Origin: Haemophilus parainfluenzae
GTDB lineage: Bacteria; Pseudomonadota; Gammaproteobacteria; Enterobacterales; Pasteurellaceae
Assembly: GCF_003252795.1 (NCBI RefSeq)
Contig: NZ_QEPQ01000005.1
Span: 1 to 64,000, forward strand
Reading direction: 5' to 3'
DNA length: 64,000 nucleotides
A program made the translations under genes and the position numbers. The notes under the pieces are model-generated. The model searched no databases. It was not told the DNA's origin and saw nothing but the letters and a program-made list of their open reading frames with translations. This document shows, in pieces, positions 26,417 through 35,466 of the stretch; the first letter of the stretch is position 1; the number at the start of each line of letters is the position of its first letter.

Positions 26417-27298
26417 TTACATAAACCGTTTCAAATTAATTGCCAATTTAGGTGAAATTAGAACCACAAAGGCAATCACTAGCTGCTTAATACTTTTCGT
26501 TAATTTAAAAATCTCAAAATAGTAAAAAGCGGCTTTACGGGATAAATTCATAATATGTGGGTAAGCCAGCATATATTGTGCGTTGATGGCAAAATTCTTT
26601 TCTTGCTCTGCCGTTTTCACATAATTTTCACGGATATAATCAATCGCTTTTTGCGTATTAGTGGTATCTGTTGATACGCTAGAACGCTTGGTATGGAAGG
26701 TACAATAAGTTAATGGTTCTGCCACTTTGTACGCTTTAAACGTTGGATCTTGTACAAGCTTCAGCAAGAAATCATAGTCTTCTAAAGAACGAAGTGCGGT
26801 CGATAATCCGCCGATTTTTAAAAACAGATCTTTTTTCACCCCAATCATCGGCATACCACCGATTTTATTCGCCAGTAAAATTCGCTCTACGCTAATCTCT
26901 TGTGGCTCAATGGGGTTAGTCACATAGCTAAAACCTTCATTCACCATTTCACATTTAGCTGGATGGTAAACAAAGTTAACATCAGCATGTTCGGCAATCA
27001 CATCGGCTAATTTCTGACATTTATCATTTGCAAAACGATCATCGTCATCAAGAAATAACAGCCATTCATTATCCGCATTTCTTGCCCCGATATTACGGCT
27101 TTCTGCCGCACCTTGGTTGGTTTCGTTACGAATAACGTTAACTGCAAATGGATACGATTGTGTCACTTCAACGGGTTCTTTCGAGCAATCATCCACAATC
27201 ACCACATCAAAATTATAGGTGGTTTGCTTAGTTAAACTTTCCAATAAGGCAGGAATTTCTTCTTTCCGATTATAAGAAGGCACGATGATACTAAACAT
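26417..27298 (-). CDS. Glycosyltransferase family 2 (LOS biosynthesis, possibly LsgE-like)
   Basis: A GT2 enzyme of 293 residues. It starts MFSIIVPSYNRKEEIPALL and has the nucleotide-sugar motif DVVIVDDCS (near 38), the LLFLDDDDR DxD motif (near 90) and the acceptor-side LRSLEDYDFLLKL. Start at 27298 matches the family and overlaps the upstream gene by eight bases; an ATG 17 codons earlier would read through that gene. The C-terminal 80 residues are more divergent and basic. Confidence 0.83.
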   Translation of the reverse strand: MFSIIVPSYNRKEEIPALLESLTKQTTYNFDVVIVDDCSKEPVEVTQSYPFAVNVIRNETNQGAAESRNIGARNADNEWLLFLDDDDRFANDKCQKLADVIAEHADVNFVYHPAKCEMVNEGFSYVTNPIEPQEISVERILLANKIGGMPMIGVKKDLFLKIGGLSTALRSLEDYDFLLKLVQDPTFKAYKVAEPLTYCTFHTKRSSVSTDTTNTQKAIDYIRENYVKTAEQEKNFAINAQYMLAYPHIMNLSRKAAFYYFEIFKLTKSIKQLVIAFVVLISPKLAINLKRFM

Positions 27299-28490
27299 CT
27301 TTCGGCTCCTGTTGTTTAAATAAAATAAGTTGTTTACCGTGAGTGCCAAAAAGCGATAAGAACATCAGCATGACAAACATAATGCCCGGGAAAGCAAAGG
27401 TGTCTGCTTTGATATTACAGAACGCTAAAATCACAAAGGCAGAAAGGATAAATTTCCAGCTGCCATCAAACCAGTTTAAGGCAACTTTGCGTACAAAATA
27501 GAATGTCACGGCAAAACACACTAAAGCATAAGACACGCCGCCATAAAGAATTTGGCGTAAGAAACCAGAGTCCGTATGCCCATAATAACGGCCAACTTCT
27601 AACTCACCTGTCATATACATACCATCGCCATAAATGAACTGCTTGAGCGTTGGCATAAAGAGATGGTTTTTCATCAATGTATCGGTTGACGAACTGACAA
27701 ATCCTGCACCATGTAATAAATTGATCACGGGCTCTAAAGCATGTGCCACATAAGGATTTTCAGGTAAGAAATAGGCCAGTAATAATACCAAAACAGCAAA
27801 CGCAATGAGTGATGGAACATAACGCCATTTGAAATACACTAAAATGCTCACAACCGATAGCAGAAGGAATGTACGCCCTGAAATTAATCCGATACATAAC
27901 ATTAAAAATACCAGAATACTTGGAAGCGTATTATGTTTAGCATTGTAAGCCAGTAAGAAATGCAACAGCATCAAATAGAATAAACTCAGTTGGAAAAAGG
28001 CGGTTGCGGTGATGTTATATAAGCGATACTCCTGCTCTGAACCATAAAAACGTGCAGGCAACACCGCATTGGTTGAAAGCAAGAAATCAATCATAAATGA
28101 TGCACCAAGTAAGCCAATCACGCCCACAACAAACTGCACCATCACACCAAGTTGTAAATCACGCACCACCTTCAGTTGACCATTTACATTGGCATAGAAG
28201 GCATTATAAAGTCCCACGCCGAAGATAAATAAAATCAGCTCTTTCACATACATGGTGATGACAGAAAAATCTCGCGTACCATTGACTAAAAGCGGAATCA
28301 CGCTAAATGCAATCAGCCCAATGATGACGGCTAAACTATCCACTGGCACAGTAATACCTTGTGGTTTCTGCTTTTTAAGATACTGATAAACCAATACAAC
28401 CAATGCCGCTAAACCTGCGACGAATGACATTCGTACAACATGAAACAGCCAAGGATCGTAAAGATAAAAAAGGTTAAAAAGTGCGGTCAT
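27291..28490 (-). CDS. Wzy/O-antigen-ligase-like polytopic membrane protein
   Basis: A 399-residue inner-membrane protein with about eleven hydrophobic helices and a large periplasmic loop around residues 240-320 (GAGFVSSSTDTLMKNH, GRYYGHTDSGFLRQILYGGV). This topology and the loop motifs suit an oligosaccharide polymerase or ligase (Wzy/WaaL-like), though similarity by eye is weak. It sits between glycosyltransferase genes with overlaps of a few bases. It would act on lipid-linked LOS or glycan units in the periplasm. Called from topology and context. Confidence 0.65.
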   Translation of the reverse strand: MTALFNLFYLYDPWLFHVVRMSFVAGLAALVVLVYQYLKKQKPQGITVPVDSLAVIIGLIAFSVIPLLVNGTRDFSVITMYVKELILFIFGVGLYNAFYANVNGQLKVVRDLQLGVMVQFVVGVIGLLGASFMIDFLLSTNAVLPARFYGSEQEYRLYNITATAFFQLSLFYLMLLHFLLAYNAKHNTLPSILVFLMLCIGLISGRTFLLLSVVSILVYFKWRYVPSLIAFAVLVLLLAYFLPENPYVAHALEPVINLLHGAGFVSSSTDTLMKNHLFMPTLKQFIYGDGMYMTGELEVGRYYGHTDSGFLRQILYGGVSYALVCFAVTFYFVRKVALNWFDGSWKFILSAFVILAFCNIKADTFAFPGIMFVMLMFLSLFGTHGKQLILFKQQEPKDV

Positions 28491-28497
28491 TTTTACA

Positions 28498-29268
28498 TTA
28501 TTTTCCTAAATTCTTTTTCACTGCTAAGATTTTTTTGAGTGGATATTTAATTAATTTCTTCACTAAATTATTAGATTTTGAACCACGAATCGCTTCCAAA
28601 TTACTTACTAATTGTGGATTTTCAATGGCCATAAGCGGACGAACCACATTGTTATTAATCTGGAATTGAGTTTCAAATAATAAGAAATCATCAGCAAGCC
28701 AAAACGGTTTTTCTTGTTCGAGTTGTTTCAAAAATGCACGTGCCGCTGATTTTTTGATTAAGTATGCCACCGTACCGGCAAAATAACTTTTATATGGATA
28801 AGCCACGGTGACATCACCAATAGTTTGGCGCAAGAATGAAAAAGTGGTTGGATAATTGATCTCTAATTCCACATCATTAAATTCAGCAATTTTTGACTGC
28901 CCGATTAATACAATATCCGCATCACATTTTTCGGTTAAGAGTGCGATTGTTTTTGGTGATAAATTTGAATTGAATAAAGCGTCATCTTCACACACCAATG
29001 CATAGTCATTTTCCGTCACATTTTGATCTTCTACGATCTGACGATACACTGCTAAATGACTTAATGTACAACCAATTTCGCCTTTTGTGACGTTGCGTCC
29101 ATAATGCTGTTCAAATTTTGTTGGATTGAATACTTCTGCCAATTCATCCCATTCTTTTTTCATGGTATTAATGGCTGAAAATACAACGAAATCTGCCGTA
29201 TCTGGTTGAGCAAAAAACAGCTCACGACGCTGAACATCTTTATCTAGTGAAATCAAATATTTATTCAT
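28498..29268 (-). CDS. Glycosyltransferase family 25 (LOS biosynthesis)
   Basis: A 256-residue GT25 enzyme, like LpsA/Lic2A/Lex2B of Haemophilus, which add galactose or glucose to LOS. Typical features: [18 protein letters not shown] start, [19 protein letters not shown] near 85, [11 protein letters not shown] (the acidic EDD motif) and [20 protein letters not shown]. No simple-sequence repeat tract is seen at its 5' end, so phase variation of the lic/lex type is not evident. It is first of the four-gene LOS group. A TATAAT -10 lies upstream at 29327-29332. Confidence 0.87.
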   Translation of the reverse strand: MNKYLISLDKDVQRRELFFAQPDTADFVVFSAINTMKKEWDELAEVFNPTKFEQHYGRNVTKGEIGCTLSHLAVYRQIVEDQNVTENDYALVCEDDALFNSNLSPKTIALLTEKCDADIVLIGQSKIAEFNDVELEINYPTTFSFLRQTIGDVTVAYPYKSYFAGTVAYLIKKSAARAFLKQLEQEKPFWLADDFLLFETQFQINNNVVRPLMAIENPQLVSNLEAIRGSKSNNLVKKLIKYPLKKILAVKKNLGK

Positions 29269-29387
29269 AATTATCTCAAATTTGGTTTTGCAGTATTTTG
29301 ATTACAACAAACGGAAATAGTTGCAAATTATACTAAAGAAATAGTCCAATGGCATGGCTTTTAGCACAACTTTAAAAAGCCTTAAAA

Positions 29388-29420
29388 AAATAACCGCACT
29401 TTAAATGCTTAAAGTGCGGT
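29388..29420 (-). terminator. Terminator of the ynhF-like gene (inverted uptake pair)
   Basis: ACCGCACTTTAA and TTAAAGTGCGGT form a 12-base-pair stem; the minus-strand transcript continues with TATTTTTTT. It ends the transcript of the tiny membrane peptide gene. Confidence 0.82.
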
Positions 29421-29455
29421 CTATTTTAAATGGATTAATGTGTTATTTCTTTCAA

Positions 29456-29536
29456 TTAGAAAATTGCAGTTGCTAAACCGACTACAACACTTAAAGAAAG
29501 CACTACAGCTAACATTGCGTAACCAAAATCACTCAT
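29456..29536 (-). CDS. ynhF: YnhF-like 26-residue membrane peptide
   Basis: A tiny ORF not normally called: MSDFGYAMLAVVLSLSVVV then GLATAIF. It is one hydrophobic helix with a short polar N-terminus, similar in size and pattern to E. coli YnhF. It has a good ribosome site (GTGGGA eight bases before ATG) and its own terminator 35 bases after the stop. From memory, ynhF in E. coli also lies close to purR, so the position divergent from purR supports orthology. Its function is unknown; it is expected in the inner membrane. Confidence 0.72.
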   Translation of the reverse strand: MSDFGYAMLAVVLSLSVVVGLATAIF

Positions 29537-29671
29537 TTTAATTTCCCACTTGTTTAGTTAAAGATAACCCATTCTAACAATAAAGCACGTTTTTTCAAAA
29601 ATTTTTTATAATTTACTTAACCTATTTGGTGACAGTCTTTATAATAGGAAAAATTCTCTAGAGGCAAAATT

Positions 29672-30682
29672 ATGGCAACAATTAAAGATGTCGCAAAAAT
29701 GGCTGGTGTTTCCACCACCACTGTTTCACACGTAATTAATAAAACCCGTTTTGTAGCAAAAGAAACCGAAGAGGCGGTGATGCAAGCCATTAAAAGCTTG
29801 AAATACTCACCAAGTGCTGTTGCTCGGAGTTTGAAAGTCAACACGACAAAATCCATAGGGATGATTGTTACCACCAGTGAATCCCCTTATTTTGCTGAAA
29901 TCATTCATGCCGTTGAAGATCATTGTTATCGTCAAGGCTATTCACTTTTTTTGTGTAATACACAAAATGATCCTGAAAAAATTAAAAACCACGTCGAAAT
30001 GCTTGCCAAAAAACGCGTAGATGGTTTATTGGTCATGTGTTCTGAATACACACAACATTCACTTGATGTGCTTTCTAGTTTCTCGTCTGTGCCGATGGTG
30101 GTAATGGATTGGGGGCCAAATACAGATACCGATATCATTGAAGATAACAGCTTTATGGGCGGTTACCTTGCTACTAAGCATTTAATTGATTGTGGTCATA
30201 AAGAAATTGGTCTTATTGCGGGTGAATTAGATAAAACGACTGCAAGAACCCGTTACGAGGGCTTTGTAAAAGCCATGAATGAAGCCAATCTACCAATCCA
30301 TGAAAATTGGATTATGGAAGGTTTCTTCGAACCAGAAGACGGTTACGAGTGTATGAATAAAATTCTTGCACAAGACAGCCTACCTACTGCCGTATTCTGT
30401 TGTAATGATGTGATGGCATTAGGTGCAATTTCTGCGATTACGGAAAAAGGCTTGCGTGTGCCTGATGATATCTCGATTATTGGCTATGATAATATTCACT
30501 CATCGCGTTTCTATGCACCACCACTCACAACGATTCACCAATCGAAGTCTCGTTTAGGTGCACAAGCGGTTAATCTTTTATTTGAGCGTATTGCCAATAA
30601 AGATAACGATAATCACGAAAAACACCGCATTGCGATCCATCCTGAACTCGTCATTCGAAAATCAGTTCGCAACCTTAAATAA
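29672..30682 (+). CDS. purR: Purine repressor PurR
   Basis: A LacI-family repressor of purine biosynthesis genes with hypoxanthine or guanine as co-repressor. The 336-residue protein has an N-terminal helix-turn-helix and hinge ([27 protein letters not shown]) as in E. coli PurR, followed by the periplasmic-binding-like domain ([43 protein letters not shown]). GAGG precedes the ATG. A stretch around 29583-29597 (GCACGTTTTTTC) weakly resembles half of a PurR operator and could mean autoregulation. ppc follows. Confidence 0.94.
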   Translation: MATIKDVAKMAGVSTTTVSHVINKTRFVAKETEEAVMQAIKSLKYSPSAVARSLKVNTTKSIGMIVTTSESPYFAEIIHAVEDHCYRQGYSLFLCNTQNDPEKIKNHVEMLAKKRVDGLLVMCSEYTQHSLDVLSSFSSVPMVVMDWGPNTDTDIIEDNSFMGGYLATKHLIDCGHKEIGLIAGELDKTTARTRYEGFVKAMNEANLPIHENWIMEGFFEPEDGYECMNKILAQDSLPTAVFCCNDVMALGAISAITEKGLRVPDDISIIGYDNIHSSRFYAPPLTTIHQSKSRLGAQAVNLLFERIANKDNDNHEKHRIAIHPELVIRKSVRNLK

Positions 30683-30695
30683 ACATTAAACTTTT

Positions 30696-30740
30696 TGACC
30701 GCATTTTGAATTTTATCTAAAAAAGTGCGGTCATTTTTTT
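30696..30740 (+). terminator. Terminator of purR
   Basis: TGACCGCATTTT and AAAAGTGCGGTCA pair with one mismatch and are followed by TTTTTTT. One arm is a mutated uptake core (ACCGCATTT). Confidence 0.78.
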
Positions 30741-30855
30741 ACTTATTTTAGCCTTTTTTGATTTAATGCAAGTTTTTGATGTATAGCATTTGATCCCGAT
30801 ACATATTTTTGATTATATCTCCCCTAGTTTTATTTTTTTCTTTATCGGAGTTCAT

Positions 30856-33495
30856 ATGACTGATGAGTATCGCACTCTCCGCCATAACATTAATATGTTA
30901 GGGCGTTTTCTTGGAGAAACCATTAATGATGCACAAGGCGAAGACATTCTCACCTTAATTGAAAATGTTCGCCAATTGTCCAAACAATCTCGAGCGGGCG
31001 ATAGCCAAGCACGTAAAACATTGTTGGATACCCTTTCAACCATTTCAAATGAAAATATTATTCCTGTTGCACGAGCATTCAGCCATTTTCTTAATTTAAC
31101 GAATATTGCTGAACAATACCAAACCGTCTCTCGCCAGCACAAAGATTTACAATCTTCTAATCGTTCATTAAGTGCTTTATTCCAACGCTTAAAAGCATTA
31201 AATGTTTCAAAAGAAGAAGTTTACAAAACCGTTGAAAACTTGCTCATTGAGCTAGTATTAACCGCACACCCGACCGAAACCACACGACGTTCGTTAATCC
31301 ACAAACACGTTGAGATCAATAAATGCTTAAGCAAATTAGAGCACGATGATTTGACGCCTAAAGAACGCGGCATTATTGAACGCTTGCTACTTCGTTTAAT
31401 TGCTGAAGCATGGCATACCAATGAAATCCGTACTGTTCGCCCTACGCCATTCGATGAAGCAAAATGGGGCTATGCCATGATTGAAAACAGCCTATGGCAA
31501 GGCGTGCCGGAATTCTTACGTCAATTAAATGAACATGCTCGTGAATTTTTGGGGTACGATTTACCAGTGGGCTTACGTCCTGTCCGAATTTCTTCTTGGA
31601 TGGGTGGTGACCGTGATGGCAACCCATTTGTTACTTCAAAAATTACTCAACAAGTACTCTATTTTGCTCGTTGGAAAGCGGCAGATTTATTCTTAAATGA
31701 CATTAAATCCCTTGCCGATGAATTATCTATGGTGAAATGCACACCAGAATTTACCGAAAAATATGGTGAACATTTAGAGCCTTATCGTTTTGTAGTCAAA
31801 GCACTTCGTGCAAAACTTATCGCCACTCTTGATTACTTTGATGATTGCCTGGCAAATCGTCCGCCACGCGTAAGCCAAGCTGATATCATCATGGAAGATA
31901 ATCAACTTTGGGAACCACTCTATGACTGCTATCAATCGTTGATGGCATGCGGTATGCGGATTATCGCTAATGGTTCCTTACTGGATATTTTGCACCGCAT
32001 TCGCTGTTTTGGGGTTACCCTTTCACAAATGGATATCCGTCAAGAAAGTACCCGTCATACCGATGCTATTGCTGAAATCACCCGTTATCTTGGCATTGGC
32101 GATTATGCACAATGGAGCGAAGCAGAAAAACAATCTTTCTTAGTACGCGAGTTAAATTCTCGTCGCCCATTAATTCCAACCCATTGGGAGCCATCTGCTG
32201 AAACCCAAGAAATTTTAGAGACGTGCAAAGTCATTGCACAACAAAAACAAGGCGTAATTGCTTGCTATATTATTTCTATGGCGAGAAGTGCCTCTGATGT
32301 GCTTGCTGTGCATTTATTATTAAAAGAAGCAGGCGTGCCTTATCACATTCCTGTCGTGCCACTCTTTGAAACCTTAGATGACTTAGATGCTTCTGAAGGG
32401 GTCATGCGTCAATTGTTTAATATTGGTTGGTATCGTGGCGTAATTAACAATCATCAAATGGTGATGATTGGTTATTCTGACTCTGCTAAAGATGCAGGTA
32501 TGATGGCGGCTTCGTGGGCACAATATCGTGCACAAGAAGCGTTAGTCAATTTAACCGAAGAACTGGGTATTGAACTCACCTTATTCCATGGACGTGGTGG
32601 TACGATTGGTCGAGGTGGTGCACCCGCACATGCGGCATTACTTTCTCAACCTCCACGCTCACTCAAAAATGGTTTACGTGTGACAGAACAAGGGGAAATG
32701 ATCCGCTTTAAACTTGGTTTACCCGAAGTTGCGGTTGAAACCTTTGATCTTTATGCCAGTGCAATTTTAGAAGCAAACTTACTTCCACCGCCAGAACCTA
32801 AAGCAGAATGGCGTACCGTCATGGATGAGCTTTCCGCTACTTCATGTGACATTTACCGTAGTGTTGTTCGTGGTGATAAAGACTTCGTGCCTTATTTCCG
32901 CAGCGCCACACCGGAACAAGAACTGTCTAAACTACCACTCGGCTCTCGCCCTGCAAAACGTAATCCAAATGGTGGTGTGGAAAGCTTGCGTGCTATTCCA
33001 TGGATTTTTGCTTGGATGCAAAACCGCTTAATGCTACCAGCATGGCTTGGTGCGGGTGCGGCAATTCAAAAAATTGTAGATGAAGGCAAAGGCCATATTA
33101 TTGAAGAAATGTGTAAAGCTTGGCCATTCTTCTCTACTCGAGTGGGGATGTTAGAAATGGTGTTCAGTAAAACCGATACTTGGCTTTCTGAGCAATATGA
33201 CCATAACTTGGTGAAAAAAGAGCTTTGGTACTTAGGTGAAAATCTGCGTAATCAACTCAATGCAGATATTAAAACTGTGCTTTCGCTTTCTCACAAAGAT
33301 GAATTAATGGCGGACTTGCCATGGATCGCCGATTCTATTGCGTTACGTAATGTTTATACAGATCCGCTCAATCTCCTTCAAGTGGAATTGCTCCGTCGTT
33401 TCCGTGAATCGCCTGAAAACCCAAGCCCTGATGTCGAACAAGCCTTGATGATCACCATCACAGGTATCGCTGCAGGTATGCGAAATACGGGCTAG
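30856..33495 (+). CDS. ppc: Phosphoenolpyruvate carboxylase
   Basis: A cytosolic anaplerotic enzyme making oxaloacetate from PEP and bicarbonate; in Pasteurellaceae it feeds the reductive branch to succinate. The 879 residues match the bacterial family. Active-site regions are VLTAHPTET (His near residue 137), [30 protein letters not shown] and [17 protein letters not shown] at 30856 (MTDEYRTL) follows GGAG; upstream in-frame codons lie in a T-rich leader. Ends in a terminator shared with the convergent MarR gene. Confidence 0.97.
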   Translation: MTDEYRTLRHNINMLGRFLGETINDAQGEDILTLIENVRQLSKQSRAGDSQARKTLLDTLSTISNENIIPVARAFSHFLNLTNIAEQYQTVSRQHKDLQSSNRSLSALFQRLKALNVSKEEVYKTVENLLIELVLTAHPTETTRRSLIHKHVEINKCLSKLEHDDLTPKERGIIERLLLRLIAEAWHTNEIRTVRPTPFDEAKWGYAMIENSLWQGVPEFLRQLNEHAREFLGYDLPVGLRPVRISSWMGGDRDGNPFVTSKITQQVLYFARWKAADLFLNDIKSLADELSMVKCTPEFTEKYGEHLEPYRFVVKALRAKLIATLDYFDDCLANRPPRVSQADIIMEDNQLWEPLYDCYQSLMACGMRIIANGSLLDILHRIRCFGVTLSQMDIRQESTRHTDAIAEITRYLGIGDYAQWSEAEKQSFLVRELNSRRPLIPTHWEPSAETQEILETCKVIAQQKQGVIACYIISMARSASDVLAVHLLLKEAGVPYHIPVVPLFETLDDLDASEGVMRQLFNIGWYRGVINNHQMVMIGYSDSAKDAGMMAASWAQYRAQEALVNLTEELGIELTLFHGRGGTIGRGGAPAHAALLSQPPRSLKNGLRVTEQGEMIRFKLGLPEVAVETFDLYASAILEANLLPPPEPKAEWRTVMDELSATSCDIYRSVVRGDKDFVPYFRSATPEQELSKLPLGSRPAKRNPNGGVESLRAIPWIFAWMQNRLMLPAWLGAGAAIQKIVDEGKGHIIEEMCKAWPFFSTRVGMLEMVFSKTDTWLSEQYDHNLVKKELWYLGENLRNQLNADIKTVLSLSHKDELMADLPWIADSIALRNVYTDPLNLLQVELLRRFRESPENPSPDVEQALMITITGIAAGMRNTG

Positions 33496-33512
33496 TTACA
33501 GCAAATATAAAT

Positions 33513-33556
33513 AAGTGCGGTCAAAAACAACGATGAATTTGACCGCGCTTTTTATT
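33513..33556. terminator. Bidirectional terminator (inverted uptake-like pair)
   Basis: AAGTGCGGTCAAA and TTTGACCGCGCTT pair with one G-U or mismatch and are followed by TTTATTTATT; placed between convergent ppc and the MarR gene. Confidence 0.8.
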
Positions 33557-33983
33557 TATTCATTACATCTCGACAGATTTGGGAAAATTCAGACATTAAT
33601 GCAAAAAGTTGAGAAGATTTCTGCTTTCCAAATACATTAAATGCGTTCTCAAACATTTCTGTCGTCGCTCTATAGATCGGTTCTGCTTGCAATTTACCTG
33701 CATTTGTTAATTGCATAATCCTTTCACGTTTATCTGTTGAACTCGGATAAAATTCAATCCAGCCTTTTTCTCGAAATTCTTTGCAAATATTAAACACCGT
33801 TTGTTTTGGCATATACCATTCATCACAAATTTGCTTTTGTGTGCATTGTCCATTTTCAGCACTAGCTAAACAATAGAGCACAGCAAAATAATTGTAATTA
33901 AGTGCAAACTTAAGATCGATCCATGTATCCAGCACCTCATCAATTTCTGAAATGTGCTTACCAAGCAACTCAAAATTATTCAT
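33552..33983 (-). CDS. MarR-family transcriptional regulator
   Basis: A 143-residue winged-helix regulator. The recognition region is QKQICDEWYMPKQTVFNICKEFREKGWI (about 53-80) with the wing PSSTDKRERIMQLT. The effector is unknown. It is divergent from a gene for an ABC-type membrane domain, and the spacer contains a perfect 19-base inverted repeat that overlaps both promoter regions, so it most likely represses itself and that gene. RBS is GAGGG. Confidence 0.9.
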   Translation of the reverse strand: MNNFELLGKHISEIDEVLDTWIDLKFALNYNYFAVLYCLASAENGQCTQKQICDEWYMPKQTVFNICKEFREKGWIEFYPSSTDKRERIMQLTNAGKLQAEPIYRATTEMFENAFNVFGKQKSSQLFALMSEFSQICRDVMNK

Positions 33984-34030
33984 TTCTATCCCTCAACTTT
34001 CTCTGTTTGTCTTATTCTATCATTTCAATT

Positions 34031-34120
34031 ATAAAAATATAGTCTTAAAATTTACTTTGTTTTAGTAAATTTTAAGACTATAATTTGTAGAGTTTAGCAA
34101 TTATTAGACTATATTTTTAT
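34031..34120. repeat. Outer 15-base inverted repeat flanking the divergent promoter
   Basis: ATAAAAATATAGTCT (34031-34045) has an exact inverted copy, AGACTATATTTTTAT (34106-34120), which runs into the start codon of the 34119 gene. The left copy overlaps the left arm of the inner palindrome. Confidence 0.85.
34038..34082. promoter_or_regulatory. Perfect 19-base palindrome, probable MarR-type operator with divergent promoter
   Basis: The arms TATAGTCTTAAAATTTACT (34038-34056) and its exact inverse (34064-34082) flank a seven-base loop. A rightward promoter fits it: -35 TTGTTT at 34057-34062 in the loop, -10 TATAAT at 34079-34084 at the end of the right arm. Binding here would block both genes. 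Confidence 0.75.
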
Positions 34121-34979
34121 GACTAAAATGACTTCAAATGCGATAGAAAATATTAAATCAATCGCCAAAAACAACAAAAAACGTCTTTTCTTTACTTTCA
34201 GCTTGGTCACATTAGAGAACATTCTCTTTATTACTTATCCCGTTTTTGGGGGCTTTGCTGTTAATGCAATAATGAATGGAGATGTGTTGCTTTCACTTAG
34301 CTATTCCCTTTTAGTGCTTATCATTTGGGGAATTGGTGCAGCTCGCCGTGCAGTAGACACTCGTAGTTTTGCTCGTATTTACGCAGAGCTTGCCGTGCCG
34401 GTTATCATTACCCAACGAGAGAAAGGATTAAACATCTCAGCAATTACTGCTCGTGTAGCATTATCACGTCAATTTGTGGACTTTTTTGAACAACATCTAC
34501 CAATATTAATTATGTCGAGTTTTTCCATCGTTGGTGCGGCTATAATGTTATTGTGGCTAGAATTTTGGTCAGGCATAACGGCTTGTCTAATATTGGTATT
34601 TTTTGGTCTTTTATTACCTAAATACTCAAAAACAAATGATTTGCTTTATTTAAAGCTTAACGATCGGTTAGAAAAAGAAGTCAACGTAATTGAACAAAAA
34701 AGCAATTATCACTTAAATAAACATTATGACTGGCTCGCCTATTTACGTATCCGTTTATCTAATCGTGAAGCAACGGGTTATTTATGGATTGGCATTGCAT
34801 CAGCTATTTTATTTGGTGTCACTGTCGTCAATTTAGCCACAACTAAAGGTGTGCAAGCTGGGCATATTTATGCAGTAATTACTTATCTTTGGACATTTGC
34901 GATTAGTCTTGATGATGCACCTCGATTACTCGAACAATTTTCTAATTTGAAAGATATAGGAAAACGAGTTGAGGTTTAA
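34119..34979 (+). CDS. ABC transporter six-helix domain protein without ATPase domain
   Basis: A 286-residue inner-membrane protein resembling the transmembrane domain of type IV (exporter-like) ABC transporters: about six helices, with long cytoplasmic loops rich in charged residues (AARRAVDTRSFARIYAELAVPVI, NDLLYLKLNDRLEKEVNVIE). No Walker motifs are present, and no ATPase gene is adjacent, so it either pairs with a distant ATPase or has another role. No ribosome site is visible; the start codon lies in an inverted repeat, and translation may start nine bases later. Controlled, by inference, by the divergent MarR regulator. Confidence 0.75.
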   Translation: MTKMTSNAIENIKSIAKNNKKRLFFTFSLVTLENILFITYPVFGGFAVNAIMNGDVLLSLSYSLLVLIIWGIGAARRAVDTRSFARIYAELAVPVIITQREKGLNISAITARVALSRQFVDFFEQHLPILIMSSFSIVGAAIMLLWLEFWSGITACLILVFFGLLLPKYSKTNDLLYLKLNDRLEKEVNVIEQKSNYHLNKHYDWLAYLRIRLSNREATGYLWIGIASAILFGVTVVNLATTKGVQAGHIYAVITYLWTFAISLDDAPRLLEQFSNLKDIGKRVEV

Positions 34980-35075
34980 CTACTATAAGCAAAATATAGA
35001 TGAATTTGACCGCACTTTTTGTTTTCTGTTTCTTGCGGTATCATACGCGCAATTGACTTGATGAAGGAAAACCCA

Positions 35076-35399
35076 ATGACAACTGATATTCAAAAACTCG
35101 ATCCCGATGCAGCGATTGATCTTGCTTATGATATTTTCTTAGAGATGGCAGGCGAAAATCTCGATCCCGCTGATATTATGCTATTCAATCTGCAATTTGA
35201 AGATCGTGGTGCAGTCGAGTTTGTCGAAACTGCCGATGATTGGGAACAAGAAATTGGAGTGTTAATCGATCCTGAGGCTTTTGCTGAAGTTTGGGTCGGA
35301 TTAGTAAATGAGAAAGATGAAATGGATGATGTGTTTGCGAAATTCTTAATTTCACACCGAGAAGAAGATCGTGAATTCCACGTTATTTGGAAAAAATAG
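35076..35399 (+). CDS. yciU: Double-stranded DNA mimic protein (HI1450/YciU family)
   Basis: A small very acidic protein of 107 residues ([20 protein letters not shown] start; [33 protein letters not shown] end) nearly identical to H. influenzae HI1450, whose structure shows a negatively charged surface imitating DNA and which binds HU. Start at 35076 follows AAGGA; an ATG five codons before is less likely. It ends in a strong terminator before hypE. Confidence 0.92.
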   Translation: MTTDIQKLDPDAAIDLAYDIFLEMAGENLDPADIMLFNLQFEDRGAVEFVETADDWEQEIGVLIDPEAFAEVWVGLVNEKDEMDDVFAKFLISHREEDREFHVIWKK

Positions 35400-35430
35400 C
35401 ACTCTTCTCACACATATCAATTTACAAACT

Positions 35431-35466
35431 AAAACCGGTTTAATTTAACATTAAACCGGTTTTTGC
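35431..35466. terminator. Bidirectional terminator between yciU and hypE
   Basis: AAAACCGGTTTA and TAAACCGGTTTT form a 12-base-pair hairpin at the convergent ends of yciU and hypE. Confidence 0.88.

Noticed and set aside
28498-29268. Phase-variable LOS gene of the lic/lex2 type
   Set aside because: No tetranucleotide or other simple repeat is found at the 5' end or in the promoter.
29456-29536. CydX or another known small oxidase subunit
   Set aside because: The peptide lacks the Trp-rich CydX start, and no cydAB genes are nearby; size, pattern and purR neighbour fit YnhF better.
29583-29597. PurR operator before purR
   Set aside because: Only one half matches the ACGCAAACGTTTNC type pattern, so it is mentioned but not called.
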